Shown here in pieces: positions 11,068 to 22,100 of a stretch of 64,000 nucleotides of DNA. Origin of the DNA: Fulvia fulva (taxonomy: Eukaryota > Ascomycota > Dothideomycetes > Mycosphaerellales > Mycosphaerellaceae); assembly GCF_020509005.1 (NCBI RefSeq), contig NC_063013.1, positions 5,952,001-6,016,000 of the forward strand, read 5' to 3'. The first letter of the stretch is position 1; every line of letters begins with the position of its first letter. A model generated the notes under the pieces. It made no database searches and was not told the DNA's origin. It saw only the letters and a program-made list of their open reading frames with translations. A program made the position numbers and the translations under genes.

Positions 11068-13953
11068 ATGTCGGACACGCTATTGACGTATCTACGCGCC
11101 AGTTTGCCCGCCGAAGTCGCCCGGCTAGCGGGAACACATCTGAAGCACCTCGAAGAAGGCGAGTACAAGACATTACTGGAATCTGAAGAAGCTCGTATAT
11201 TGCTTGGCCAGGAGAATGACACAGAATTGTCGTCTATCACACCGGAAGACTTCAAAAGCTGGAACGATTTTGTATTCCATCGCCTGGGGGCCTTCTGTGG
11301 AAACAGGACACAGCCAGAAAGACAGGTCATTCTCTTCTGCATAGGATATGCTGCATTACTAGCCTTCGTGCAGGCGAACGTGACTGGACCACCTCTGGAG
11401 TTCCAGCCATCCGCGCTTGTATTGCCCCAGACCGATGGCTCTGGTCACGACAGTAGGCAAAAAGTAAGGCAACAACTGTTATCCAGTCTCACAGTAGACG
11501 GCATTGCTCCTTACAAATTGACGCCGCACATCGAGCTTCTCTGTCTTGCTGATGCGGTCATGACATGTCCAGCAGTACTGAAGAATGTCAAAGCAGCGAG
11601 ATGGGCGAAGATCAGAGTCGCCTTCCTGCAGCAAAGACTGTTGTCGGAAGTTTCCTCGACCCTGCAGAATGTCATATACGACGACATTGAGCTTCTCCTC
11701 GAGGACTTCAAAACGTACAGTGGCGATCGAGCAAACCTTGAAGCAGAATTTCTGCTCGAGCGGGCAACGATCCATACACATCACAGCCTGGACAAGTTTG
11801 CACGAGCTGACCTTGATCAAGCCAAGAACGATCGCAAGTTTGAGTTCGCCCTTACTGGTTTGATGGGAAAGCGGACGAAGTTTCAACAGAAAGACACAAG
11901 CCAGCTTCTTGTGCTCGCGAAGAGCCATCTTGACACAGAGTCTGCCACGACCGCCGGCGCACAGTCACAAACGACAGCTGAGAACGGTAACGAGGAGAGC
12001 ACGAGACCTGCCAACCTGGATCTCAACGATGATACTTTGCTGGAATCCATCTCTTTCACAGAAAAGCCGTCCGAGGCGCCACTTGCCGAGTTCAAAGATC
12101 GCGAAGACTTGCCGCCCTCGTTGAGAGAGCTAGATCCATCGGACCAGCCTCAGCTACAACCACTAGATTCCATCATATTACTGTCACTTGCATCCTCCAT
12201 CAAGAACACGTCGCCTGAGGATGGCTTGACTAGGGAGGAGACTTTGCCATACGCAACTCGCGTTCTGGAAGGAGGCAGTTCCAACTGGCAAGTCTATACA
12301 CAAGCGCTGTTGGTACGAAGCAGGATTGAAGGGTACAGGTCGCGGACAGTTGAGCGTGGGCTGCTTCAATTGCAGACACTAGTCGACCAAGTAATCGCCG
12401 ATACCGCCACTGAAGGTTCATCAGGGGAGGAGGGTACCGAAGTGTCTGCGCCGAAAACGACATCTTTCCTACCCAAGGCAAAGGAGTCAGAGAGTGCCCC
12501 TGTTGCCGAGCGCATCAGGTACATATTTCAGCTTGCAACACCCACTAGGTGGGAGCTCGAGGCAGAGCTTGCGACTCGTTGGGTACAGCTAGGGGGATTG
12601 AGATCTGCTCTGGAGATCTATGAGAGACTCGAGATGTGGGCAGAGGCCGCTTTGTGTCACGCAGCAACGGAGCGTGAAGATAAAGCCAAGCGTATCGTGG
12701 GACGGCAGCTCTTCTATGCCACCAATGAAGGTCCGGACACACCAGCAAGTGAGATCAGTGACGAGGAGGAGTGGACAGGACCTGCTCGTGAACCGCCACC
12801 GCTCGACGCGCCACGGCTATATTGCATTTTGGGCGACATCGATCAGTCAATTGAGATGTACGAGAAGGCATGGGAAGTGTCGAACGAACGTTATGCCCGC
12901 GCACAGCGTTCCATCGGACGGCACTTCATCCAAGCCGGCAATATGGTCCGCGCAGCAGAAGCTTACAGCCGGAGTCTGAAGGTCAACCAGCTGAATCAAC
13001 AGAGTTGGTTTGCACTAGGCTGCGCTCTTCTGGAACTCGCACAGTTCTCCAAAGCAGTCGAGGCCTTCTCCCGTTGCGTACAACTCGACGAGACGGACGC
13101 CGAATCATGGTCAAATCTTGCCGCTGCCCTCCTCCACACCGACCCAGAGGATGAAGCACATCCTACCGAGTCAGTCAAGCTGGATGACGAGGATGAAGCG
13201 GTCACGTCAACAACGACCGCCGCAGAACGCGCACAAAACATCCGGATCGAGGCTCTGAAAGCCCTCAAACGTGCCGCCTCCCTCAAACACGACTCGTTCC
13301 GTATCTGGGAGAACGTCCTCATCGTGGCTGCCTCCATCCGGCCGGAACCCGATTGGACTTCCATCCTCTCAGCACAAAAGCGCATCATCGATATTCGCGG
13401 ACCTGCCGACGGCGAGAAATGCATTGACATTGAGATCATGACGAAGCTCGTAAACCACATCATTGCCACAAGCGATACATACGACCCCTCTCAACCAGGT
13501 CTCACCCGTATGGTGGTCAAGTTCGTCGATGAGACCGTGGTGCCCCTGATCACAAGTTCCGCCGAACTCTGGCATATTGTCGGCAAACTTGCATTGTGGC
13601 GAAACAAGCCGTCAACAGCTCTCGATGCGGAGGAGAAAGCTTGGAGGGCGGTAACGAGTCAGCCGGGTTGGGAGAGTGATAGCGAGGCGAAGTGGAACAA
13701 TGTCGTGGATGCCACTGTGAGACTGGTCGATGCGTATGAGAGTCTGGGTCAGAGGGAGAGGACGGAGGGCATGGCTGCAGGATCTGGAGAGTTAGTGGCG
13801 AAGGATTGGAAGTTCAAAGCTAGGACTGCCATAAGGGGTATTCTTGGAAAGGGAAAGGATGCTTGGGAGGATGGCACTGGCTGGGAGAAGTTGAAGGAGA
13901 GTATGGAGGGGTTGAGGGGTTGCAGTCTGGCTCTGCATGCCGGTCCAATATGA
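11068..13953 (+). CDS. EMW1: TPR protein, Emw1/TTC27 homologue
   Basis: A 961-residue intronless protein resembling yeast Emw1 (YNL313C) and animal TTC27, an essential tetratricopeptide-repeat protein linked in yeast to cell-wall maintenance and in animals to ribosomal or spliceosomal assembly. The N-terminal half is helical with an acidic stretch at roughly 300-370. The C-terminal half holds tandem TPRs from about residue 590 to 700, including the segment around LGDIDQSIEMYEKAWEVS and the repeats containing SIGRHFIQAGNMVRAAEAYS and WFALGCALLELAQFSKAVEAF. An acidic insert follows, rich in Glu and Asp, before further helical repeats. The first ATG of the frame is at 11,068; a TTG two codons earlier is not needed. 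Length fits the family (yeast about 900). It is probably cytosolic or nuclear and constitutively expressed. Confidence 0.85.
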   Translation: MSDTLLTYLRASLPAEVARLAGTHLKHLEEGEYKTLLESEEARILLGQENDTELSSITPEDFKSWNDFVFHRLGAFCGNRTQPERQVILFCIGYAALLAFVQANVTGPPLEFQPSALVLPQTDGSGHDSRQKVRQQLLSSLTVDGIAPYKLTPHIELLCLADAVMTCPAVLKNVKAARWAKIRVAFLQQRLLSEVSSTLQNVIYDDIELLLEDFKTYSGDRANLEAEFLLERATIHTHHSLDKFARADLDQAKNDRKFEFALTGLMGKRTKFQQKDTSQLLVLAKSHLDTESATTAGAQSQTTAENGNEESTRPANLDLNDDTLLESISFTEKPSEAPLAEFKDREDLPPSLRELDPSDQPQLQPLDSIILLSLASSIKNTSPEDGLTREETLPYATRVLEGGSSNWQVYTQALLVRSRIEGYRSRTVERGLLQLQTLVDQVIADTATEGSSGEEGTEVSAPKTTSFLPKAKESESAPVAERIRYIFQLATPTRWELEAELATRWVQLGGLRSALEIYERLEMWAEAALCHAATEREDKAKRIVGRQLFYATNEGPDTPASEISDEEEWTGPAREPPPLDAPRLYCILGDIDQSIEMYEKAWEVSNERYARAQRSIGRHFIQAGNMVRAAEAYSRSLKVNQLNQQSWFALGCALLELAQFSKAVEAFSRCVQLDETDAESWSNLAAALLHTDPEDEAHPTESVKLDDEDEAVTSTTTAAERAQNIRIEALKALKRAASLKHDSFRIWENVLIVAASIRPEPDWTSILSAQKRIIDIRGPADGEKCIDIEIMTKLVNHIIATSDTYDPSQPGLTRMVVKFVDETVVPLITSSAELWHIVGKLALWRNKPSTALDAEEKAWRAVTSQPGWESDSEAKWNNVVDATVRLVDAYESLGQRERTEGMAAGSGELVAKDWKFKARTAIRGILGKGKDAWEDGTGWEKLKESMEGLRGCSLALHAGPI

Positions 13954-14040
13954 TGCAGCCTGACGACTGCGTGCAACATGAGTCGGACTCAGTCAGGCAG
14001 TTGAACGACTTTTCGAGCAACAAGGGACACCGCGTCGACC

Positions 14041-14589
14041 TCACTGCGCATCACGATCCGCCTGGCCATCGTGCTCTTCAGGATGCCTTGTGAGTAGATT
14101 CCACCGCGTCGGCCAAGCCAACCCACCACGACGACGCACTGCATCAAGCCACCCACGTTGCCGGGGTAGGGTCGCACTGAGCAATGGTCTGCTTTCGTCA
14201 TCCGTCCCTGACTCCGTTGCCCCATGTCTCCGAACTGTCTTCGAACCAGGTGGTGGCTTCGGATATCGCACCTCCAGTATCTCTCGCATCAGGTCCACTG
14301 CCGGTCTTGTATACGCAGAAGTATAGCTGGCCACGTGCAGCTTATATACTTGTGTTTTCGGCCTTTGCTTATAGTACCAGTCACGAGCTGTTAGATCTGA
14401 CTTGCTCTTGATGCTGATGCCAGAATCTGCGGCTGTGGTGGAGGATGCGGATCGTTGCCTTGACTTGCCCTTGTGTACCGTTGGCGCGCTTGCTGACTTT
14501 CGGAGATGTGCACGGAGCGACGCAGCAGCAGAAGATTCTTCTTGTGGGTCGATGGTCGACTGACTTCGCTGATGGCTGTGGTTGGTCAT
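14041..14589 (-). CDS. Doubtful basic protein, no family recognised
   Basis: An ATG-started frame of 182 codons. The N-terminal 75 residues are rich in Ser, Arg, His and Lys (low complexity, probably disordered). A short more complex stretch follows (TARDWYYKQRPKTQVYKLH). The last third is rich in Arg and Gly and looks like chance coding. It is convergent with the Emw1 gene, 87 bp from its stop. Overlapping plus-strand frames of 75-78 codons show that open frames arise easily here. It may be a real lineage-specific gene, a first exon, or noise. Confidence 0.3.
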   Translation of the reverse strand: MTNHSHQRSQSTIDPQEESSAAASLRAHLRKSASAPTVHKGKSRQRSASSTTAADSGISIKSKSDLTARDWYYKQRPKTQVYKLHVASYTSAYTRPAVDLMREILEVRYPKPPPGSKTVRRHGATESGTDDESRPLLSATLPRQRGWLDAVRRRGGLAWPTRWNLLTRHPEEHDGQADRDAQ

Positions 14590-15225
14590 GTTGATGTTGC
14601 AGTAGGCAGGCTAGTTCTCGGTACTTGCGGTCCGTATTCCCAATAGTGATCTTTGTGAAGTGGCTCTGCCGGCGGGTATATCTAGCTCTCTGGCCTGAAA
14701 CAAATGTCTTTGTGGACCCGAATAATGTTTTAGGGGATAGTCTTGGGTGAGCTCTCGGTCTTGGTTCACGAAGTACCAGCCACAATCGTCATGTGTATGT
14801 TTTGTGCAGCCATGTTGCGATATGCACTCGAAGTACTTTTCTTAGCGGAGATCGTGAACACCGCTTTCCGAAGGTAGCAGTGACCGTATGAGCAGTCATG
14901 CTTGCTCATTGCGCCAGTCAAAGCATGGAACACTGAGGTGGCAGGGTTAGACTACATGGTGGTAGTGAACGCAGTGACGATCCGACCTCGCTGCACTTTC
15001 GCATCGTGACCCCCCGGGATGTTGTGTTGTGCGATTAAGATACGGTGAACAGCACAGGACGTTTATGGCGCTGTTCGCTCCACAGGCGCAATCTTGTGTT
15101 ACCATGATCGCATCGCTCCCCACTCGTCGGTTCAAGTCATGCCACACATTCGATCTGCGTTCCAGTGTCCAAGTCGCGATGTGCGGTGCCCTGAACCATG
15201 CACGCAGCATCATTGGCAAGCCTCA
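14590..15225. other. Intergenic, nothing recognised
   Basis: No coding family is recognisable on either strand. Frames of 77-134 codons overlap one another in opposite directions and show no domain. The right end is the 3' flank of the Med21 gene. Confidence 0.4.
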
Positions 15226-15761
15226 TCACGGTATTCTCTTTACGTTACCGATGGCTTCTCCCAAAAGGTCCACCATAGCCTCTTTCTCAACCTCTTTCCG
15301 CGCGCGCTCTTCTTCAACTTGACGTAGCTCTGACTCCAGCTCCCGCATCCGTTTCTCTTGCTCAGCCTCGCTGTTTCCCAATCCAGGCAGCCTCTCAATT
15401 ATGTACTCCATGGCCTTCTGCTGCAGGACTAGATCCTTGGCTCGGTCTTCCAGCTCGTGCTTGAATTTGTCTGGCGCCTCGGGAACTGGCGTGCCTGCCT
15501 CATTGTTGCCGTTCTGTGCCGCCGCCGCACCATCGCCATTGGTAGCAGTCTCGCCGTTGGTGATCGCGCTCTGTGGTGCCTGGCTAGGCTGACGCTCGAT
15601 CTCGCTGTACGGCGCTTTGTCCTGAATGTACTTCAAGTTGGCGTACATCATGGTCAGCATCTACCAGAATGTCAGCACGGTACCATAACGCGCATCATCA
15701 AGAAACCTACCGTGTCCATGCAGTCTTGGAGCTGCGTGAGGCTATCTGCTGGGCCAGACAT
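15226..15761 (-). CDS. MED21: Mediator complex subunit 21 (Med21/Srb7)
   Basis: Two exons (15,711-15,761 and 15,226-15,660) separated by a 50-nt intron (15,661-15,710; donor GTAGGT, acceptor CTGGTAG) encode 161 residues. The first exon supplies MSGPADSLTQLQDCMDT, which joins in frame to MLTMMYANLKYIQDKAPYSE. This is the classical Med21 start, with its LTQLQD and YxxLxYIQ patterns. A linker rich in Ala, Asn and Gly is followed by a long coiled coil (about residues 95-150, KRMRELESELRQVEEERARKEVEKEA) that pairs with Med7 in the Mediator middle module. Mediator links transcription activators to RNA polymerase II in the nucleus. It shares a 233-bp upstream region with the divergent RRG7 gene. Length and order match fungal orthologues. 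Confidence 0.9.
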
Positions 15762-15994
15762 CTTGGCTGATGTCGAAGCGTAAGTGTCCAGACGGGCAAC
15801 ATCAACGCAGGTGTAGAGCTTGATATAGGACGGCTCACATGCGCTACATGTAGCTGTTCAGCGCGTTATGTGTCGTCGTCACATGCCGGTGGTGTGAATG
15901 AGACGACCTTTGGGCAAGAGCAGCCGAAAGACAAGGCAGCTCGCGCGTTCCTGCAGCGGCCCGCGCTCCGAGTTGCTCCACAACGGAGTTCGCG
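15762..15994. promoter_or_regulatory. Bidirectional promoter of MED21 and RRG7
   Basis: The two ATG codons face away from each other with only 233 bp between them, so this segment must carry both core promoters and 5' leaders. No TATA element is obvious. Whether the two genes are co-regulated cannot be read from the sequence. Confidence 0.5.
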
Positions 15995-17044
15995 ATGACC
16001 GGCCTGTTTCTTCTGCTCATTCACTTACACAGTCGCGTCGCGTGTTTCACGATAGGGTCGCAGCATGAGCGCGTCAGGCAACTGCTCATGCTCCCCACCC
16101 GCCCTCTCTCACGCCAATGCATGAGCCTCGCTCGCGGACGATATCTTGACGCCGGTGCAGCCATACTTTCACGGAATCCTACTACCTCTCTGAGCCACTA
16201 CACCCGCTGTCATTTGCAGCAACGACGGCATTACATCTGCCGATATGCCGCATGTCCACCTCCCCCAGCCACGCTCGTCAAAACAGTCCGGCCGACGCTG
16301 GACGTGACGACAAGACCCGCGCCTCTGGCTACGATCAGAACAGCAAGGACGAGGAGCCTGAACACAGAAGCAAGCCAGGGCATCGTGGACTCAGCAATTC
16401 ATGCCATCGCGGCATCAGCTAAGGGGCGCTCCAAACATCATCACGATGTTGACACATTCTTAAAGTATGCTGTGCAAACCAACCTCAGTGAGAACACCAC
16501 ATACTACAGAGGCACCTACCATGAATACAACGCAGCTGGCGCCTTGGAAGACTATGGATTCGCATTGGACAGAGTCGGGCGTGCCAATGATCTTGGCATA
16601 GATCTACTTGGACAGTGGAACCTGCCGATGGCACCCCACGAGATCAAGATTGTGGCTCAATGTAGAGCAACGCACACGCGTCCAGCCATGGTTCGCGAAT
16701 TGGAAGGTGCTTGTCAAGGCGCACCGCTGGGCTGGCGAGGGAAGGATGTCATGGCGTTGTTGATTTCGGATCGTTCATCAACTAGAGGTGTTCGAGAAGC
16801 CATACAGCGAAGCAGCTTACCCATTGGCTTCATGCTGATCACCGACATGGGCTTCCTCCAGCAGTTCTTCTGGAATCCTGCTGCAACGAATGCCTTCCTC
16901 ACAGGCATGGAAGCGATGCCTCTCTACCATCAGAAGGTTGGGATGGAGATGTTCTGCAAACGAGAGATGAAGTTCCTTCCATGTAAGGATGAGAAGCATG
17001 ATACAGTAGCTCTGTTATGGCAGGGCAAACATTGGAAGCCTTAG
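15995..17044 (+). CDS. RRG7: Mitochondrial Rrg7-like protein (DUF2034)
   Basis: A 349-residue intronless protein resembling yeast Rrg7, required for respiratory growth. The first 125 residues are rich in Arg, Ser and Thr with few acidic residues, fitting a mitochondrial presequence. Internal Met32 or Met43 could be the true start. The folded part begins near residue 150. It contains YRGTYHEYNAAGAL (171-184), RVGRANDLGIDLLGQW (193-208), IVAQCRA (219-225) and RELEGACQGAP. This is the PD-(D/E)xK nuclease-like layout of the family, with Asp203 and the Q-x-R/K position at 222-224. Arg224 stands where the related pattern usually has Lys, so catalysis is uncertain. A role in mitochondrial DNA maintenance is inference from the fold. 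It is divergent from MED21. Confidence 0.8.
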   Translation: MTGLFLLLIHLHSRVACFTIGSQHERVRQLLMLPTRPLSRQCMSLARGRYLDAGAAILSRNPTTSLSHYTRCHLQQRRHYICRYAACPPPPATLVKTVRPTLDVTTRPAPLATIRTARTRSLNTEASQGIVDSAIHAIAASAKGRSKHHHDVDTFLKYAVQTNLSENTTYYRGTYHEYNAAGALEDYGFALDRVGRANDLGIDLLGQWNLPMAPHEIKIVAQCRATHTRPAMVRELEGACQGAPLGWRGKDVMALLISDRSSTRGVREAIQRSSLPIGFMLITDMGFLQQFFWNPAATNAFLTGMEAMPLYHQKVGMEMFCKREMKFLPCKDEKHDTVALLWQGKHWKP

Positions 17045-17402
17045 TTTTGGGCATGGAACTGGCTCACCACGAAATCGAGTGGATCTGTTGTCGGCTCATC
17101 TGGCCAAATCCCGATAATGTTTCCGACATCGGCCAATCTCAGGTCGGCTTAGCAAATCTTATCCTGCGCCTGCATCAAGCGAGCTTTTACTGTGGTAATC
17201 GGCCCTGAGGCGAAGGAGTTTGTACATTGGACCTGCATCAAGTACGTAGTACTACGCCCTATAACATGATACTGCAACGGGATGCCTGACTCACAGACCA
17301 TTCCAACGTTCGACATTGACTCATGAGGGACCACTAACATATAGCTCGCGTAGAAGACACACAAGCCATTTCTTCCAAAGCGAAATCCTGGTAGCGCGCA
17401 TC
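17045..17402. other. Intergenic, promoter side of the aminotransferase gene
   Basis: The 358-bp gap between the Rrg7 stop and the next ATG holds no coding family that I can see. It contains the terminator of RRG7 and the promoter of the downstream gene. Confidence 0.4.
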
Positions 17403-18881
17403 ATGGAACATACCAATTTCTCAGATGACCCCTTTGAAGCAATCGACGCCATTGAGCGCATCGAATGTGGCAGAGATGCAGCGAAGCACTTCGGGTTTGC
17501 CAAGGACTACGTCAACCTCAATCACGGTATGCTTCAGGCCAATTGGCCCATCTAAAGACATTCTCTATGATACTCATGATGTGAAGGGTCATTCGGGACG
17601 TATCCACTGGAGATCAAAGCCGTCCTACGCCACTTCCAAGATCAACACGAAGAGCGCCCGGACTGGTTCATCCGCTATGAATATCCCCGACTCAATGACG
17701 AAGCGCGCACAGCCATTGCTAAATGCCTTCACGCACCCGTCGAAGGAGTTGTCTTCGTTCCCAACGCTAGTACCGGCGTGAACACGGTCCTCCGAAATCT
17801 AGTCTACCAGCCCGGAGACGTGATCATCTACCTCGCAACAATCTATGGCAGCTGCCACAAGACCATCGAATACATCACCGAGACTACCCCCGCCGAAAGC
17901 CGAAAAGTCGAATACACATACCCAACCTCCGACGCAGACCTCTGCTCCAAGTTTGAGGCCACAGTCCAAGCAATCAAATCAGCAGGCAAGAACCCTCGCC
18001 TAGCAGTCTTCGACACCATCGTCTCCATGCCCGGCGTCCGCATGCCCTTCGAAGACCTCACGCGCCTCTGCAAATCTCACGGCGTCTTGAGCATGATCGA
18101 TGCGGCCCATAGCGTAGGTCACATCCCCCTGGACCTTACAGAGCTGGACCCGGACTTCTTCGTAAGCAATTGCCACAAATGGCTTCACGTCCCGCGAGCG
18201 TGTGCGGTCTTTTACGTCCCCGAGCGGAACCATCGCTTGATGCGCTCGAGTTTGCCGACGAGTCATGGGTTCGTGCCGCTAGACGATGGGGGTCTAGTCA
18301 GTCCGCTGCCGCCAAGTGCGAAGAGCGAGTTTGTGAACAATTTCGAGTTTGTGGGAACGCTGGACAGTTCGCCGTATCTTTGCGTGCCTGCGGCGTTGAA
18401 GTGGAGGAGTAAGGTTACGTGGAAGGAGTGGAAAGGCGAGGAGGCGATCTTCGCGTACTGTCAGGAGCTGGCAAGGGAGGGTGGTGAGAAGGTGTCGAGT
18501 AGCCTGGCGACGGAGGTTATGGATAACGCTGAGCGCAGTCTTACGAAGTGCAGTTTTGCGAATGTGGAACTGCCGCTGTCGTATTCCGAGATGAGCGGCG
18601 GTGACTATGGTACGGCGGTCAAGGTTGCACAGTATGTCCGGTGCTCAAATCGGTATGATTGCGACTACTTGCTAACTGTGTATCACAGGTGGATCTCGAA
18701 AGTGCTCGTGGACGAACACAATACTTTCCTCGCCATCCTCATTCACAATGGCAAGTTCTGGATCAGATTGAGTGCGCAGATCTATCTGACCATCGACGAC
18801 TTTGACTGGTGTGGGCAACCGCTGCAAAAGGTATGCGATAGGGCGAGGAAGGGGGAGTGGAAGGAGAAATCCAAGTCGTAG
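17403..18881 (+). CDS. Class V PLP-dependent aminotransferase (isopenicillin N epimerase / Egt2-like)
   Basis: Three exons, 17,403-17,526, 17,587-18,631 and 18,689-18,881, encode 453 residues. The first intron (60 nt) splits the Gly codon of the family motif NHGSFGTYP. The second (57 nt, GTATGT..CTAAC..CACAG) has no stop and is a multiple of three, so it can be missed; removing it joins VKVAQ to WISKV. The protein is a fold-type I pyridoxal-phosphate enzyme. SMIDAAHSVGH holds the cofactor-binding Asp and His, and SNCHKWLH carries the Schiff-base Lys239. The family includes isopenicillin N epimerases, cysteine desulfurase-like proteins and hercynylcysteine sulfoxide lyase (Egt2, ergothioneine synthesis). 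The sequence alone does not decide the substrate, and no egt1-like gene is in the window. It is probably cytosolic. Confidence 0.82.
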
Positions 18882-19184
18882 GACACACAACGAGATATGC
18901 CACGCTACCAATGGCCGCAACAAGGGCTCAGATACTCGCGACGGCGTGAAGATGAAAGCGATGACAAAAGTGAGGACTGATGATACTGTCTAAGTCTACT
19001 GATCCGCTCGATGGCTTTTGATGCCAACTCCCCCATGGGTATCATGCTGTCCTTACCCCGTTCTGTCCCTTTCCGGCCGCCCACATGCTGATGTACGATC
19101 GCAACCGCATACTCTAGCACATACCTTCTCCACATGTACGAAACGCTCCCGCCACTTCCGCATTGCTCCAAATGTATTCAAGTA
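18882..19184. other. Convergent intergenic region
   Basis: Two genes end toward each other here (aminotransferase at 18,881, MMS1_N/CPSF_A protein at 19,185). The 303 bp should contain both polyadenylation regions. No further gene is seen. Confidence 0.5.
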
Positions 19185-22100
19185 TCACATCCATCTGTTA
19201 AGATCCCGCACTATCCTAATAACCTCATGCAAGGCGCCGAGTTCTTCGTTTATATGCTTCCGTAACCATGCGCCGACAGCGTGGTCTTCCCGCACCAGCC
19301 GCTTCATCAGGCTCTCCAGTGCCTCGATCGCGCCTCTCTCGAACACACGCTCTAGCACATCGCCGTCGATGTGCATATCGTTGAGCCGACTTCGCCCAGA
19401 GAATAGCATGACGACTTCATTCTCTACGCTGTGCAAACCAACCGGCACTGCGCGGCCTCTTGTATCCATGGCTCTACTGGCTGTAGGGCTGTACGCAGGC
19501 GATGCGTAGGAGTGAGGTGATAGCTCTGGGCACCACTCGACGAGGCTCTGTAACCATGATAACCGTTTCCATATCACGTCTTCAATCAACAAAATTCCCA
19601 TGATGGCTCCATTGGTGGCACAGCCAGTGATCCTGGGTAGGGGAGCGCCTGTTTCGTTGGATCTTGGGATACCTTTTGGCGCATCGCCGCGGTGATGGCT
19701 TGGGTTTGACGCGGCTAATCGCACTAAGGAGTGTGGCAACTGAGCTTCAAACATGTACTTCGGGGGTGCATCAAGTCCTTCGTCTTCCTGGTGTCGACTG
19801 ATGGCGAAGAGCTGACCGTGCTTTGTGGTCGCAAGAGTGAAGGTCTCGTAATCATACGCCTCAAGATACTCCGGCTTGATAGTATAGTGACCGAGGAGGC
19901 TATCGGCCCTGGTGGCAACCATCGTAGGTGTCAGGTCACGTAGACTGTCATCGACCTCTTCATCAAGCAACAGACTCACGATAGAATCTTTCAAGGTGCT
20001 GATGACAATCAGGCGGCTCTCGGCCTCAAACTCTTCTATCGTGACTTTGATGCCCGGGCTAGCCAATTTGAATGGCTTGCATATCTGATTCCATTTCTTC
20101 TCCTCCACGAAGAACATGTAAAGATACACGCTATCACCGGCGCAGATGACACATGTCATGTCATCATACAGGGCCATGGCATAGACCTGGTCATCGAACA
20201 CGAGGTTGCGACCGCTCTCGCAGACATCCACGACCTCCCAGTTGCGGACTGTTGGCTGCAGAAATGTTATGCGACCTCGGCGAGCGCCGTTCTGGCGAAC
20301 ATAGCTTCCACCAACAAGGATGAAGGAGTACGTCTTCTCGTTACTCTGCTTGAAAGACCACTCAAGTAACGCAGACACTCGTTCGCCGGGCTGCATCTGA
20401 TAGGAGAATGACGGATCATCGCTCTTGGCAGGAATAAAGTCGATGATGGGCCATATCTGGCGCTTCTGCTCTGGAGGCGAATGTGGCTTGCTCGACGGCA
20501 AAGTGCGTACCTCCGTCTTGACAGAGCAACACACAATACATCGTGTGGAATGAGCGTAGATGACACGAGTGGGTGTCCCGCTGACGGGAATCTGTCGCGG
20601 CACAGAGCCCACCACTGCTGCAAAGCCCGCCACGAGAAGCTCATCCCCAGACACCATCGCTATAGCATCGGCCAGGAAGGGTGTTGCCAGGTTGGCAGCT
20701 ATAGGTAATTGAGCACAAGCCACCACTGGCGCCTGCGAGAGCGACGGCCTGAGCTTGTCGGTGATCCAAACCTGATCAATGTGCAGTGGATCCGGGCTGT
20801 GCTTGTTCCATGAGAGAAGACATGTGCTACCGCCACCCATGGCGCATGCTTTGTCCCTGTCCTTGCTCAAAGACACCAGCTTCACACTACTACTGCAGAA
20901 AGGTGTGATGCAAGCGTCGCCTAGCGGTGTTTGGGAGCCGCTGTCAACTTCGAAAGTGACGATTCTACCATCACGTAATCCGCACACAGCGAGGAGTGCA
21001 GCTTGTTCTGCGTCTTTATCAGTCGATTGCAAAATCGCTACGCTGTCGCAGACATTGGAGCTGTCAAGCGACGTAGGAAGCGCCTTGATATGCATGAGCG
21101 GCAATTTAAGCCCGCTATTGAAGACAAGGCAGGCTACCATTCCATCGTTCGTAGCTGTGATGGCGATTGTGCTATCACCAACCAGGACCGCAGCCACACA
21201 CAGTGCTTCGCTCTTGAGCTTCACAGAAGCTTGTTTCTGAATACCAGAGTCACTGTCCTCGAAGGGCAGACTGTAGCAGCAGATACTGAAATGATCGTCG
21301 TGACGCTCCGCGGTGAGCAGAGCTGAGACATCAGCTACCAAAGTGGCTGCAAGGATGCTTGACGGCTTCTCGAATGTGAGCAGGGATGTGTCTTCGAAGT
21401 TGGCCTCCAGTGTTGTCGATACGCAGATCGTCCGAGTGGTGGCTTGTACCATTTGGTCATTGGCAGTGATGCCTGCGAAAAGCGTGCGTTCACTCACCTC
21501 GAACGCTGTTCCGACCTCGATCTCTTCCAGTTGATCGAGGTCGGCCGATATGCGTATGAGCCTTGTCGCTGTAGGAGCTGACAGCACCAGAATAACCGAG
21601 CCTGAGGCAAGATCTGGGAAGCTCCACATGTCGGTAGTACTGGAACCTGCAATGTCTAGATAGGCAGACAAAGGTGCATCTATGCCGCTTCGCAGTTCAG
21701 TCAGCGCGCCATAAGGCTGTCGCCCTGAAGTGACGAACAAAGCATCTCCTTGTACGCCTGTTGTCTTGCTTTTGCGACCGTCCACGGTGAGCATATCCAT
21801 GGCCGAAGCCCAGTTGGGTAAGATCTCGATGATGTCGGGCTCCATTGTGGCATCACGACTAAGTTCCTCGAGCCGACGAGGACTTGGCCAATGTCCAATT
21901 GATACTATGCGACCGCTGCTCGCATCTCCGGCCACAGCAAGAATGTCCGGATCGCCCTCGTCACCGAGTGATGCGAAAGCAGTACCGATATGACATTTAA
22001 GGTCTCCGGCTAAGCTTATCTGGGCAGTACCGCGACTGTCGATGTCCATGAGATAGACGAGCCCATCCTCTCTGGCCAGGTAGATACTGTCTCGACCCCT

